Assembly (NCBI GenBank): GCA_003249275.1
Contig: QKJO01000131.1
Span: forward strand, 1-16,089
Reading direction: 5' to 3'
DNA from: Spirochaetaceae bacterium
GTDB taxonomy: Bacteria; Spirochaetota; Spirochaetia; Spirochaetales_E; Spirochaetaceae_B
DNA length: 16,089 nucleotides
Every line of letters begins with the position of its first letter. Positions within the stretch are counted from its first letter, which is position 1. This document shows, one piece after another, positions 1 to 5,889 of the stretch. The notes below the pieces were generated by a model, which searched no databases, was not told the DNA's origin, and was given only the letters and a program-made list of their open reading frames with translations. The position numbers were made by a program, and so were the translations under genes.

Positions 1-25
1 TAATTCTTACCTTTTTTCACCAGCC

Positions 26-457
26 TTAGCCCTCCACCTTGATACCCATTGAACGGGCGGTACCTGAAATGATATTGATGGCAGCATCGATATCATTTGC
101 GTTGAGATCTTCCATCTTGACCTGAGCGATTTCCTGAACCTGAGCACGGGTTACTGTAGCAACCTTTACTTTATGAGGCTCTGCTGAACCACTTGTAATC
201 TTGGCGGCTTTCTTCAGAAGAACGGCGGCAGGAGGAGTCTTGGTAACAAAAGTAAAACTTCTGTCAGCAAAAACTGTAATTACTACCGGGATTGTGAGTC
301 CGGGCTCCATACTCTTTGTCCTGTCATTAAACTGCTGGACAAACTGAGGAGCAGGAACACCATGAGGACCGAGGGCCGGACCTACAGGAGGTGCCGGGGT
401 TGCTTTACCAGCAGGCACCTGAAGCTTAATATAAGCTGTTACCTTTTTCTTGGCCAT
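26..457 (-). CDS. rplK: 50S ribosomal protein L11
   Basis: This encodes L11 (143 aa), which binds the GTPase-associated region of 23S rRNA and supports factor binding and the stringent response. The sequence shows the typical [20 protein letters not shown] start (residues 11-30), the [13 protein letters not shown] linker region (73-85) and a C-terminal RNA-binding domain ending in the [13 protein letters not shown] type of tail. An in-frame ATG exists 9 codons upstream, but the start at 457 is chosen because AAGGAG sits 8 nt before it and MAKKKV is the usual family N-terminus. The loop after GPHGV reads [10 protein letters not shown] where many bacteria have NIMEFCKxFN, which I take as a lineage feature. 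It follows nusG by 83 bp. The 25 bases beyond its stop hold no gene and probably lead into rplA outside the window. Confidence 0.97.
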   Translation of the reverse strand: MAKKKVTAYIKLQVPAGKATPAPPVGPALGPHGVPAPQFVQQFNDRTKSMEPGLTIPVVITVFADRSFTFVTKTPPAAVLLKKAAKITSGSAEPHKVKVATVTRAQVQEIAQVKMEDLNANDIDAAINIISGTARSMGIKVEG

Positions 458-471
458 TAATATAACTCCTT

Positions 472-512
472 GTGGTATTAACATCCCCTTTCACAGGAAA
501 GGAGACTCCCAT
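472..512 (-). promoter_or_regulatory. Candidate L1-binding leader of the rplK-rplA mRNA
   Basis: Read on the minus strand, this stretch holds AUGGGAG (506-512), an 8-bp hairpin with a CUGU loop (485-504, one G-U pair) and then AAUACCAC (472-479). This order resembles the L1 binding site of 23S rRNA as I remember it, where GUGGGAG and GAAAUACCAC face each other across an internal loop. In many bacteria L1 represses its own operon by binding such a mimic just before rplK, and this element ends 14 nt before the rplK start codon. The outer pairing here is only UGG with CCA, so the match is good in motif but modest in helix. The L1 role is inferred. Confidence 0.5.
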
Positions 513-540
513 CTATATAAAGCGGGTCAACGACCGCTAT

Positions 541-1095
541 TTAAACTTTTTCAACCTGGGAAAAGTCAACTTCTACAGGCGTACTTCTTCCGAAGATTCC
601 CACCATAACTCTCAGTTTTCCCTTCTCCTGATTCACTTCTTCTATATTCCCGGAAAAAGACTCAAACGGTCCTTCTACAACACGAACCTCTTCGCCCACA
701 GCAAAATCCTGCTTTGACTGATACCGGCGTTCCGCTTTAATAGCACCGGTTTTCTGCAGAATTGACTTTGCCTCATCCTGACTGATCGGCTGAGGTTTAG
801 AACCGGATGCATATCCGACAAAACCAACAACACTCTGAATCTTTTTGATTTGAGTACAGACATTTTTCCAGCCCCTGTCGGGCAGATCCATCTCAAGCAA
901 GACATAACCGGGCAGAAATTTCTTGGACACGGTCCGCTTTTTGCCATTGCGAACCTCAACAACATCTTCGGCAGGAACTTTTACATCAAGCACTGCTCCG
1001 GAAAGAGACCCGTCCTCCATATAGAGTCGGATATACTTCTCTACTTTATTCTCATACCCTGAATAGGTATGAAGTACGTACCATCCCTTCGCCAT
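541..1095 (-). CDS. nusG: Transcription termination/antitermination factor NusG
   Basis: NusG (184 aa) binds RNA polymerase, modulates pausing and Rho termination, and can bridge polymerase to the ribosome through its KOW domain. The NGN domain covers about residues 1-95, beginning WYVLHTYSGYENKVEKYI and containing the conserved KKFLPGYVLLEM (58-69). The KOW domain covers about 130-184 (GEEVRVVEGPFESFSGNIEEVN, then the GIFGRSTPVEVDFSQVEKV ending). Length is normal for the family and no insertion is seen. The ATG at 1095 has an AAGGAA Shine-Dalgarno 5 nt upstream. The gene lies 24 bp after secE, in the nearly universal secE-nusG-rplK order, so it is cotranscribed with them. Confidence 0.97.
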   Translation of the reverse strand: MAKGWYVLHTYSGYENKVEKYIRLYMEDGSLSGAVLDVKVPAEDVVEVRNGKKRTVSKKFLPGYVLLEMDLPDRGWKNVCTQIKKIQSVVGFVGYASGSKPQPISQDEAKSILQKTGAIKAERRYQSKQDFAVGEEVRVVEGPFESFSGNIEEVNQEKGKLRVMVGIFGRSTPVEVDFSQVEKV

Positions 1096-1119
1096 TACAC
1101 TTCCTTACCGCTAGGGGCA

Positions 1120-1296
1120 TTAAAAAATAAAGAAAAGCCCTTTCAAAAGAACAAAATCAACCACACCAAAAAAGACTGCAAACAACGCAGTCGATATGAG
1201 AACAACCTTAACAGAAGAGTTCACCGAATCCCTTCCAGGCCATACAACTTTCTTGAGTTCTCCGTAGCTTTCCATAACAAAAGTCTTCATCTTCAT
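1120..1296 (-). CDS. secE: Preprotein translocase subunit SecE
   Basis: SecE (58 aa with this start) is the small essential subunit that clamps SecY in the inner-membrane translocon. The hallmark ELKKVVWPGRDS lies at residues 13-24, just before one membrane segment (about 29-52, VVLISTALFAVFFGVVDFVLL). This is the minimal one-helix form found in most bacteria. The frame stays open for 19 codons upstream, but that stretch is basic and unconserved in appearance; the ATG at 1296 follows a GGGGG sequence and gives a normal length. A second ATG two codons on (1290) is an equally possible start. Its place between tRNA-Trp and nusG supports the call. Confidence 0.93.
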   Translation of the reverse strand: MKMKTFVMESYGELKKVVWPGRDSVNSSVKVVLISTALFAVFFGVVDFVLLKGLFFIF

Positions 1297-1342
1297 AAAC
1301 GCCCCCGATAGTAGCAGATGCCGTTTTTCACGAACACCTCTT

Positions 1343-1374
1343 AAGACAAACAAACTCCGACACAGTGGCCGGAG
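1343..1374 (-). promoter_or_regulatory. Weak hairpin with T-rich tail between tRNA-Trp and secE
   Basis: On the minus strand CTCCG and CGGAG pair around a 10-nt loop (1355-1374), followed by TTTGTTTGTCTT. It could act as a partial terminator or attenuator separating tRNA-Trp from secE-nusG-rplK, or as a processing structure. The stem is only 5 bp and the T tract is broken, so a role is uncertain. The rest of the 1297-1405 gap is AT-rich and shows no gene. Confidence 0.28.
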
Positions 1375-1405
1375 GTCAGTCTAATCAGAAAAAAATTAAA
1401 AAAAA

Positions 1406-1479
1406 CAGGCCAAGTAGGACTCGAACCTACAACATCCGGTTTTGGAGACCGGCGCTCTAGCCATTGGAGCTATTGGCCT
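1406..1479 (-). tRNA. tRNA-Trp (anticodon CCA)
   Basis: A 74-nt cloverleaf on the minus strand. The acceptor stem AGGCCAA pairs with TTGGCCT, the discriminator base is G as usual for bacterial tRNA-Trp, the anticodon loop reads CTCCAAA between CCGGT and ACCGG, and the T arm is GTAGG-TTCGAGT-CCTAC. The 3' CCA is not encoded. It lies 10 bp after the rpmG stop and upstream of secE, so it must be cut out of a longer transcript, a common arrangement near secE. Confidence 0.96.
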
Positions 1480-1489
1480 GTGAATTTAC

Positions 1490-1666
1490 TTATTTAATTT
1501 TGGTCTCTTTATGATCAGTAGACCCTTTACACCATTTGCAATACTTTTTCATCTCAAGCTTTCCCTGAATATTTCTTCTGTTCTTGGATGTGGTGTAATT
1601 CTTTCTTTTACAAGTTGTACACTGAAGAGCAATCAGTTCAACTGCTCCCTTCTTAGCTTTTGCCAT
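1490..1666 (-). CDS. rpmG: 50S ribosomal protein L33 (zinc-binding form)
   Basis: A 58-residue protein, [20 protein letters not shown] at its start, easily missed because of its size. L33 is a small protein of the large subunit near the E site. Two CxxC pairs (CTTC at 16-19 and CKWC at 43-46) mark the zinc-binding C+ form, and the ...[10 protein letters not shown]...LEMKKYC... core matches the family. The ATG at 1666 is preceded by GGGAG 9 nt upstream. It sits between tRNA-Thr and tRNA-Trp in the secE-nusG-rplK transcription unit, so a ribosomal protein gene is embedded between two tRNAs on the same strand. The C+ form suggests that expression may not be zinc-repressed, though no Zur box is seen. 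Confidence 0.95.
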   Translation of the reverse strand: MAKAKKGAVELIALQCTTCKRKNYTTSKNRRNIQGKLEMKKYCKWCKGSTDHKETKIK

Positions 1667-1734
1667 AATTATATTCTCCCGCCTGCATTTATTGAATCAA
1701 CAGACTCTTTATACTGTCTTAAGTAAATAAATAA

Positions 1735-1807
1735 AGCCTCCGACCGGATTTGAACCGGTGACCCCAACCTTACCATGGTCGTACTCTACCGACTGAGCTA
1801 CAGAGGC
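1735..1807 (-). tRNA. tRNA-Thr (anticodon GGU)
   Basis: A 73-nt cloverleaf on the minus strand. GCCTCTG pairs with CGGAGGC in the acceptor stem (one G-U), the D arm is GCTC/GAGT, the anticodon stem CGACC/GGTTG frames the loop ATGGTAA giving GGU, and the T arm is ACCGG-TTCAAAT-CCGGT. CCA is not encoded. It is the first gene after the promoter at 1828-1856, with a predicted leader of about 14 nt. Confidence 0.96.
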
Positions 1808-1827
1808 ATGATGCGAAATGCTCATGT

Positions 1828-1856
1828 AAATTACCAGAATGCCTTTCCTTTGTCAA
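1828..1856 (-). promoter_or_regulatory. Promoter of the tRNA-Thr/rpmG/tRNA-Trp/secE/nusG/rplK operon
   Basis: On the minus strand a perfect -35 TTGACA (1851-1856) is separated by 17 nt from TAATTT (1828-1833), which carries a TG extension one base upstream (TGGTAATTT). An AT-rich stretch lies just upstream of the -35 (about 1857-1880) and may act as an UP element. The predicted start near 1821 is about 14 nt before tRNA-Thr. A strong sigma-70 type promoter fits a ribosomal/tRNA operon. The remaining bases to the kinase stop at 1926 show no clear terminator. Confidence 0.75.
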
Positions 1857-1925
1857 CTCTTTTACTTAAAAAATAGCACATTATAGTTCCAATAAAATAT
1901 ATCCCTACAGTGAAAACATTTACCA

Positions 1926-3302
1926 CTATCCCGGGTAATCTCTGTAAAATGAGACGACCGTTTCACAGGCTCTTCTGTACCGTTTGTACTTCCTGTCGTA
2001 AATCCTGTAGAACTCTTCTCTGGGATAGATCTCATGCTTGATTTTTACAAGCTTCTCCGAGGCCGCCACAACGTCCGGAAATCGGCCCAGAGCAACATTT
2101 GCCAGGCAGGCGCAGCCCAGAAGTTCCGCATCTTCGACTTCGGGAATGAGAATCGTTTTCCCCGTAATATCGGCTTTCATCTGGTTCCATACAGGACTTT
2201 TCGCCTGTCCACCCGAAACCCTGATCTCTTCGACGGGCAGATCCAGTTCTTCAAAGATCTCCAGGCTTCTCCGCACCGCAAAACCGATGGCTTCCATCAC
2301 GGAACGTCCCAGCTCGAACTTCCCCTGCCAGGGATCCAGGCCTGCAAACATCCCCTTGGAAAACTCCCAGAGATTCTCTCCCCTCATACTGGGAAAGAAA
2401 AAGGGATGGTCCTGATCGGCGGGGATGGCATTCACTCCGTCCATGGTCTCCTTGTAATTGTTTTTTTCCTGCCCCGTCAGCTGCCTGTACCATTCGAACA
2501 GACTGCCGGTGGACGACAGAATGGCGGAGATGTTCGTCATCCCTTCCACGGCATGGGGCAGCTCGCGGACCCGGCTGTCCCCCGACTTCTTCAGACTGCA
2601 GTAATTGATGCCTTCCGAGGTACCCGCCCGATCGCAGATTCTGCCGGGCCGGACGGCGCCGGAACCGATGAGAGAGGCAATAAAGTCCGAACCGCAGGCG
2701 ATGACCGGGATTCCATCCGCCAGTCCGGTTTTCAGAACTGCCGATCCCGAGACGGGGGCGACCACCGTCCCCATGGGAACAATTTCGGGGAAGGCTGATT
2801 TTTTCAGCCCCAGCCGTTCCAGTTCCTCATCCGACCAGATAAAGGGAGCGTATCCCTTCTGAGCGGAGACCATGACAGGCTTTCCCGTGAGCTGCATATA
2901 GAGGATTTCCGGACAGGAGAGAAACAGATCCGCCTTCTTATAAACCGACGGTTCCTTCTCCCTGAGCCAGTTGACGGCGGGAAGATAGTAGGAGGATGTT
3001 TCGAAACCGGAAATACGGTAGTTCCTGTTCCACATCAGGGCGGGGAAAATCGCCCTGCCCTGACGGTCGCAGGCGGCCATGGTCGGCCCGTTGCCGCTGA
3101 TGGCGATGGCGGAGATCCGGGACACACCCAGATTCTCTATAATCTCCAGCAGACCTTTCGACCAGAGTTCGGGAGAAAAAGAAAGATCTTCCTTCAGGGC
3201 CTGCTGGGGAAAAGCGACCCGGTGATAGGAAAAAAGGTAGCCTTCCTTCGTAATCAGCCCGCCCTTCATGGAAGAAGTCCCGATGTCTACTGACAGTATC
3301 AA
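1926..3302 (-). CDS. FGGY-family carbohydrate kinase, xylulokinase-like
   Basis: A 458-residue cytoplasmic kinase that should phosphorylate a sugar or polyol with ATP. The N-terminal phosphate-binding motif DIGTSS is at residues 6-11, a putative catalytic Asp (ACGSDFIA, D206) sits in the usual GxGD position, GTSEGI is at 227-232, and the C-terminal ATP-binding segment SGGQAKSPVWNQMKADITG is at 363-381. It is somewhat shorter than typical XylB proteins (about 490 aa). The start is a TTG at 3302: any later ATG would remove DIGTSS, and an almost perfect Shine-Dalgarno precedes it. It lies 19 bp after prs on the same strand, so it is probably cotranscribed. The substrate cannot be read from sequence; xylulose, ribulose or another keto-sugar are all possible. 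Confidence 0.85.
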   Translation of the reverse strand: MILSVDIGTSSMKGGLITKEGYLFSYHRVAFPQQALKEDLSFSPELWSKGLLEIIENLGVSRISAIAISGNGPTMAACDRQGRAIFPALMWNRNYRISGFETSSYYLPAVNWLREKEPSVYKKADLFLSCPEILYMQLTGKPVMVSAQKGYAPFIWSDEELERLGLKKSAFPEIVPMGTVVAPVSGSAVLKTGLADGIPVIACGSDFIASLIGSGAVRPGRICDRAGTSEGINYCSLKKSGDSRVRELPHAVEGMTNISAILSSTGSLFEWYRQLTGQEKNNYKETMDGVNAIPADQDHPFFFPSMRGENLWEFSKGMFAGLDPWQGKFELGRSVMEAIGFAVRRSLEIFEELDLPVEEIRVSGGQAKSPVWNQMKADITGKTILIPEVEDAELLGCACLANVALGRFPDVVAASEKLVKIKHEIYPREEFYRIYDRKYKRYRRACETVVSFYRDYPG

Positions 3303-3303
3303 T

Positions 3304-3312
3304 GATCACCTC
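3304..3312 (-). promoter_or_regulatory. Strong Shine-Dalgarno deciding a TTG start
   Basis: On the minus strand GAGGTGATC matches the complement of the 16S rRNA 3' end over nine bases. Its GAGG core is 6 nt before the TTG at 3302-3300, which supports this non-ATG start for the FGGY kinase. Confidence 0.7.
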
Positions 3313-3321
3313 GCTCGGTTG

Positions 3322-4557
3322 TTATCTTTTTTTCAGCATCCTCTGAATCATCTTGCTGTTGTCCAGAAGAGGAGAAACAGAACGATTGTGATGAACCCTG
3401 GAAATGGCTCTGGCAAAAAGATTGGATACGCTTGCCGAGAAAAACCACTCTTTTTCAAGGATTTCCTCGGGAAGAGTCACCGCATTGGTTCCGACGATGT
3501 AGTCGAAATACCCTTCCTTGTAAGCCTCGTCGAAATGCTCCACGGCGGAACCGGAAAACATGGGAAGGGAAACGGAGCAGATGATTTTTTTGGCACCAAG
3601 CTCCCGGATCATCTTCATGGCCTTGATCAGAGTACCGCCCGTTCCGAGCATATCATCGGCCATAAACACGGTCTTGCCCTCGACATCTCCCAGCAGTCTG
3701 GCGGATGTGATGTTCGAATCGGCCGCATTTCTTGTCAGCTTGGAGTAGTCCCTTTCCTTATAAAGAAGAGCCAGTGGCTTCTTGAGAGAGTTGGCGTAGA
3801 ACTTGTTCCTCTCTATGGCCCCCGTGTCGGGAGAAACAACCACCAGATCCTCCTCCATCATATCGATCTTCGTGCTCAGCTGTCTGAGGATCTGATAGGA
3901 CGCATGGAGGTTCTCAAGGGAGAGCTTGTGAAAGCAGTGGGAGATCTCCTTGGAGTGGATATCCAGGGTGATGATGCGCTCAACACCCATGTTTTCAAAC
4001 ATCCGTCCCAGCGTCGACGCCGTCAGTCCCTCCCGGCCTTTGGCTTTGTGCTGCCGGCTGTAGGGGTATGTGGGGAGAACCAGACTGACCCTCCTGGCAC
4101 CCGACTGCATGGCGGCATCAATGGTAACGAACAGACTCATAAGGTGATCGTTCACCGAGCAGATGCTCTTCTCATCCGAACCGGCGAACCGGAGAGGGGT
4201 GTTGTTGGCCATATCCTGAACAATGTAGATATCCGCACCCCGGATGGACCGGAGAATCTCCGATTTGACTTCGCCGTTGGCGAACTTCGTGACCTTGCAG
4301 GGAATCTTGAAAGAAGGACTCCTGTAATTGGCGGCATCCCCGACGGCCGAAACCCTGTGGGAGATGATATCGTTGGCGAAATTGGACTTCCTGAACACTT
4401 CCTCTCTATCCATATTATAGAGACGGGAAATGTAGTTGACTTTTTTTTCGAACCTTGTCCTGTAAATCGTCTTCAGATGGGAGATAATTTCATCAGCGAA
4501 CTGCTCGCCACCCGGACAGGCGATAACACCAAGAGACGTTGGTTTGGAAAAACTCAT
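3322..4557 (-). CDS. prs: Ribose-phosphate diphosphokinase (PRPP synthetase), long form
   Basis: This 411-residue protein should make PRPP from ribose 5-phosphate and ATP, feeding purine, pyrimidine, NAD, His and Trp synthesis. Visible landmarks are FANGEV (92-97, usually FxDGEV), PTYPYSRQH (162-170, keeping the ATP-contacting RQ), TLDIHS (197-202, catalytic-site His201), the flexible-loop YKER (266-269) and the PRPP loop ADDMLGTGGT (300-309). It is about 95 residues longer than the usual 315-aa enzyme. The extra sequence is mainly at about 35-88 and 120-136. In the PRPP loop the third Asp of the common DDMID is Gly305. The ATG at 4557 has AAGGA 7 nt upstream. It has its own promoter and precedes the FGGY kinase. 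The fold assignment is firm; full activity is inferred. Confidence 0.9.
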   Translation of the reverse strand: MSFSKPTSLGVIACPGGEQFADEIISHLKTIYRTRFEKKVNYISRLYNMDREEVFRKSNFANDIISHRVSAVGDAANYRSPSFKIPCKVTKFANGEVKSEILRSIRGADIYIVQDMANNTPLRFAGSDEKSICSVNDHLMSLFVTIDAAMQSGARRVSLVLPTYPYSRQHKAKGREGLTASTLGRMFENMGVERIITLDIHSKEISHCFHKLSLENLHASYQILRQLSTKIDMMEEDLVVVSPDTGAIERNKFYANSLKKPLALLYKERDYSKLTRNAADSNITSARLLGDVEGKTVFMADDMLGTGGTLIKAMKMIRELGAKKIICSVSLPMFSGSAVEHFDEAYKEGYFDYIVGTNAVTLPEEILEKEWFFSASVSNLFARAISRVHHNRSVSPLLDNSKMIQRMLKKR

Positions 4558-4592
4558 CTGTTATCCTTATAATGGTTTAAATTTATGAGAAA

Positions 4593-4622
4593 AGAATATC
4601 ACGCTCCTCTGACCGGGGTCAA
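4593..4622 (-). promoter_or_regulatory. Promoter of prs
   Basis: On the minus strand TTGACC (4617-4622) and TATTCT (4593-4598) are spaced by 18 nt. The predicted start near 4586 gives a leader of about 29 nt before prs. An AT-rich stretch follows the -10. Confidence 0.6.
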
Positions 4623-4687
4623 TATTGTGTGATCATTGAAATCATGGACACCGAGGGGTTTACCAGTACCATTCTTTTCACCATAAT

Positions 4688-4831
4688 TTGCTCTACCCGG
4701 CGCTTTGTTCATATACTTATGGAAAACCGGTCTGCCGGCAGACTGCCCGTCCGGCCGGATGTCCCTTCCCCGGATGAGGTTCCGGCTGATGCCGGAGCCG
4801 GCTTTGAGAATCGATAGGAGATTGACGTAAA
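4688..4831 (+). promoter_or_regulatory. Putative promoter and structured leader of the BMP transporter operon
   Basis: A TATACT hexamer (4712-4717) preceded at 18 nt by a poor TTGCTC (4688-4693) is the best promoter guess. The following leader of about 108 nt is unusually GC-rich and holds a perfect 14-bp palindrome GTCTGCCGGCAGAC (4730-4743) and a hairpin TCCGGC-TGAT-GCCGGA (4781-4796). Near its end AGGAG (about 4817) lies roughly 11 nt before the ATG at 4832. I see no match to purine or FMN riboswitch consensus sequences. The palindrome could be an operator or an RNA stem. Confidence 0.35.
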
Positions 4832-5848
4832 ATGTTGAAATATCCCGGAAAGACCCTTGTTTTCGCAGTACTGGCGGTCCTGACGATGACTTCCTGCTCT
4901 CCCAAAAAGGAATCGGGAGCCGCGTCACTGGCGGTTTTTGTGCCCGGTGTCCTGGCGGGCAGCCCCACATATGAAATGATGGATGCGGGAGTCCGCAAGG
5001 CTGCGGATGAAAAAGGCGTTCCCGTCAAAACGGTAGAGGGCGGATTCAACCAGGCAGACTGGAAATCCCAGGTTCTGGCCCTGGCTTCGGAAAAAAAATA
5101 CGATCTCATCATCACATCCAACCCCTCCATGCCCGAAATCTGCCGTGAAATCAAAAAAGTCTACCCCGAACAGGACTTCCTTATCCTGGAAGGAAGCAAA
5201 ATAGAGAACGATACGGTATCCACTTTCCTCTTCAGCCACCTGGAACTGTCCTATCTGCTTGGATACTTTGCGGGCCTCGTCACACAGTCGAAGGAGCTCA
5301 GCGGAGCGAATCCGGATCACAAAGTGGGACTGATTGCCGGTCAGGAGTACCCCGAGATGATGCAGAGGATAAAACCCGGATTCACACAGGGGATTCAGGC
5401 TTCCGCTGCAGACGGCGAACTGGATTTCAGAGTCATCGGCAACTGGTATGACGCAGCCAAGGCTTCCGATCTTGCCTCCAGCATGTATGATGACGGAGTC
5501 GATGTGATACTTACAATCGCCGGAGGAGCGAACCAGGGTGTCGTCAGCGCCGCCCGGGACAAGGGAAAGTACGTTCTCTGGTATGACACCAGCGGATACG
5601 GCATCGAACCGGGAGTCATCCTCGGAAGCGGCATCATCAGAGAAGACCGTGCAGCCTATGAACAGACCCTGCTTGCCCTGGAGGGAAAACTGGCTCCCGG
5701 CTCTTCCGTATATGCGGGTGTGAAGGAAGGATACATCGACTTCATCGATGATGACCCCCTCTACCTTAAGTATGTCCCCGAATCGCTCCGGAACGCCATG
5801 ACAGCCGAAAACGAAAAGATGAGGAAAGGAACCCTTCTTTTCCGATAA
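4832..5848 (+). CDS. BMP-family (PnrA/RfuA-type) substrate-binding lipoprotein
   Basis: A 338-residue periplasmic binding lipoprotein for the ABC importer encoded downstream. The signal peptide has KYPGK, a hydrophobic core FAVLAVLTM and a relaxed lipobox ending at Cys22 (MTSC), typical of spirochaetes. The mature part has the Bmp/Med type-1 periplasmic-binding layout: AVFVPGVLAGSPTYEMMDAGV (34-54), then KYDLIITSNPS, LSYLLGYFAGLV, KVGLIAGQEYPEM, DVILTIAGGANQGVV and KYVLWYDTSGYG. Purine-binding PnrA proteins usually carry a D-x-SFN motif near the N-terminus and VDSDQ near residue 250; here GSPTYEM and WYDTSG replace them. This pattern reminds me of RfuA, the riboflavin-binding lipoprotein of Treponema, so riboflavin is my preferred substrate. 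Family is sure, ligand is not. Confidence 0.85.
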   Translation: MLKYPGKTLVFAVLAVLTMTSCSPKKESGAASLAVFVPGVLAGSPTYEMMDAGVRKAADEKGVPVKTVEGGFNQADWKSQVLALASEKKYDLIITSNPSMPEICREIKKVYPEQDFLILEGSKIENDTVSTFLFSHLELSYLLGYFAGLVTQSKELSGANPDHKVGLIAGQEYPEMMQRIKPGFTQGIQASAADGELDFRVIGNWYDAAKASDLASSMYDDGVDVILTIAGGANQGVVSAARDKGKYVLWYDTSGYGIEPGVILGSGIIREDRAAYEQTLLALEGKLAPGSSVYAGVKEGYIDFIDDDPLYLKYVPESLRNAMTAENEKMRKGTLLFR

Positions 5849-5878
5849 TCCGGTTCTACCGACGACATGACACTCAAA

Positions 5879-5884
5879 GAGGAG
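5879..5884 (+). promoter_or_regulatory. Shine-Dalgarno for a TTG-initiated ATPase gene
   Basis: GAGGAG lies 5 nt before TTG at 5890-5892. No ATG in frame occurs before the Walker A motif, so this site fixes the start of the ABC ATPase. Confidence 0.65.
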
Positions 5885-5889
5885 ACGCT

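Noticed and set aside
2034..2798. Open frame of 254 codons opposite the FGGY kinase
   Set aside because: The kinase motifs on the minus strand are intact, and the opposite frame shows no plausible domain.
3268..4572. Long open frame (434 codons) on the plus strand opposite prs
   Set aside because: It lies antisense to a firmly identified PRPP synthetase gene with promoter and Shine-Dalgarno; its translation has no recognisable domain and follows from the codon bias of prs.
4718..4831. Purine or FMN riboswitch in the transporter leader
   Set aside because: None of the conserved core strings of these riboswitches is present; only unrelated GC-rich stems are seen.
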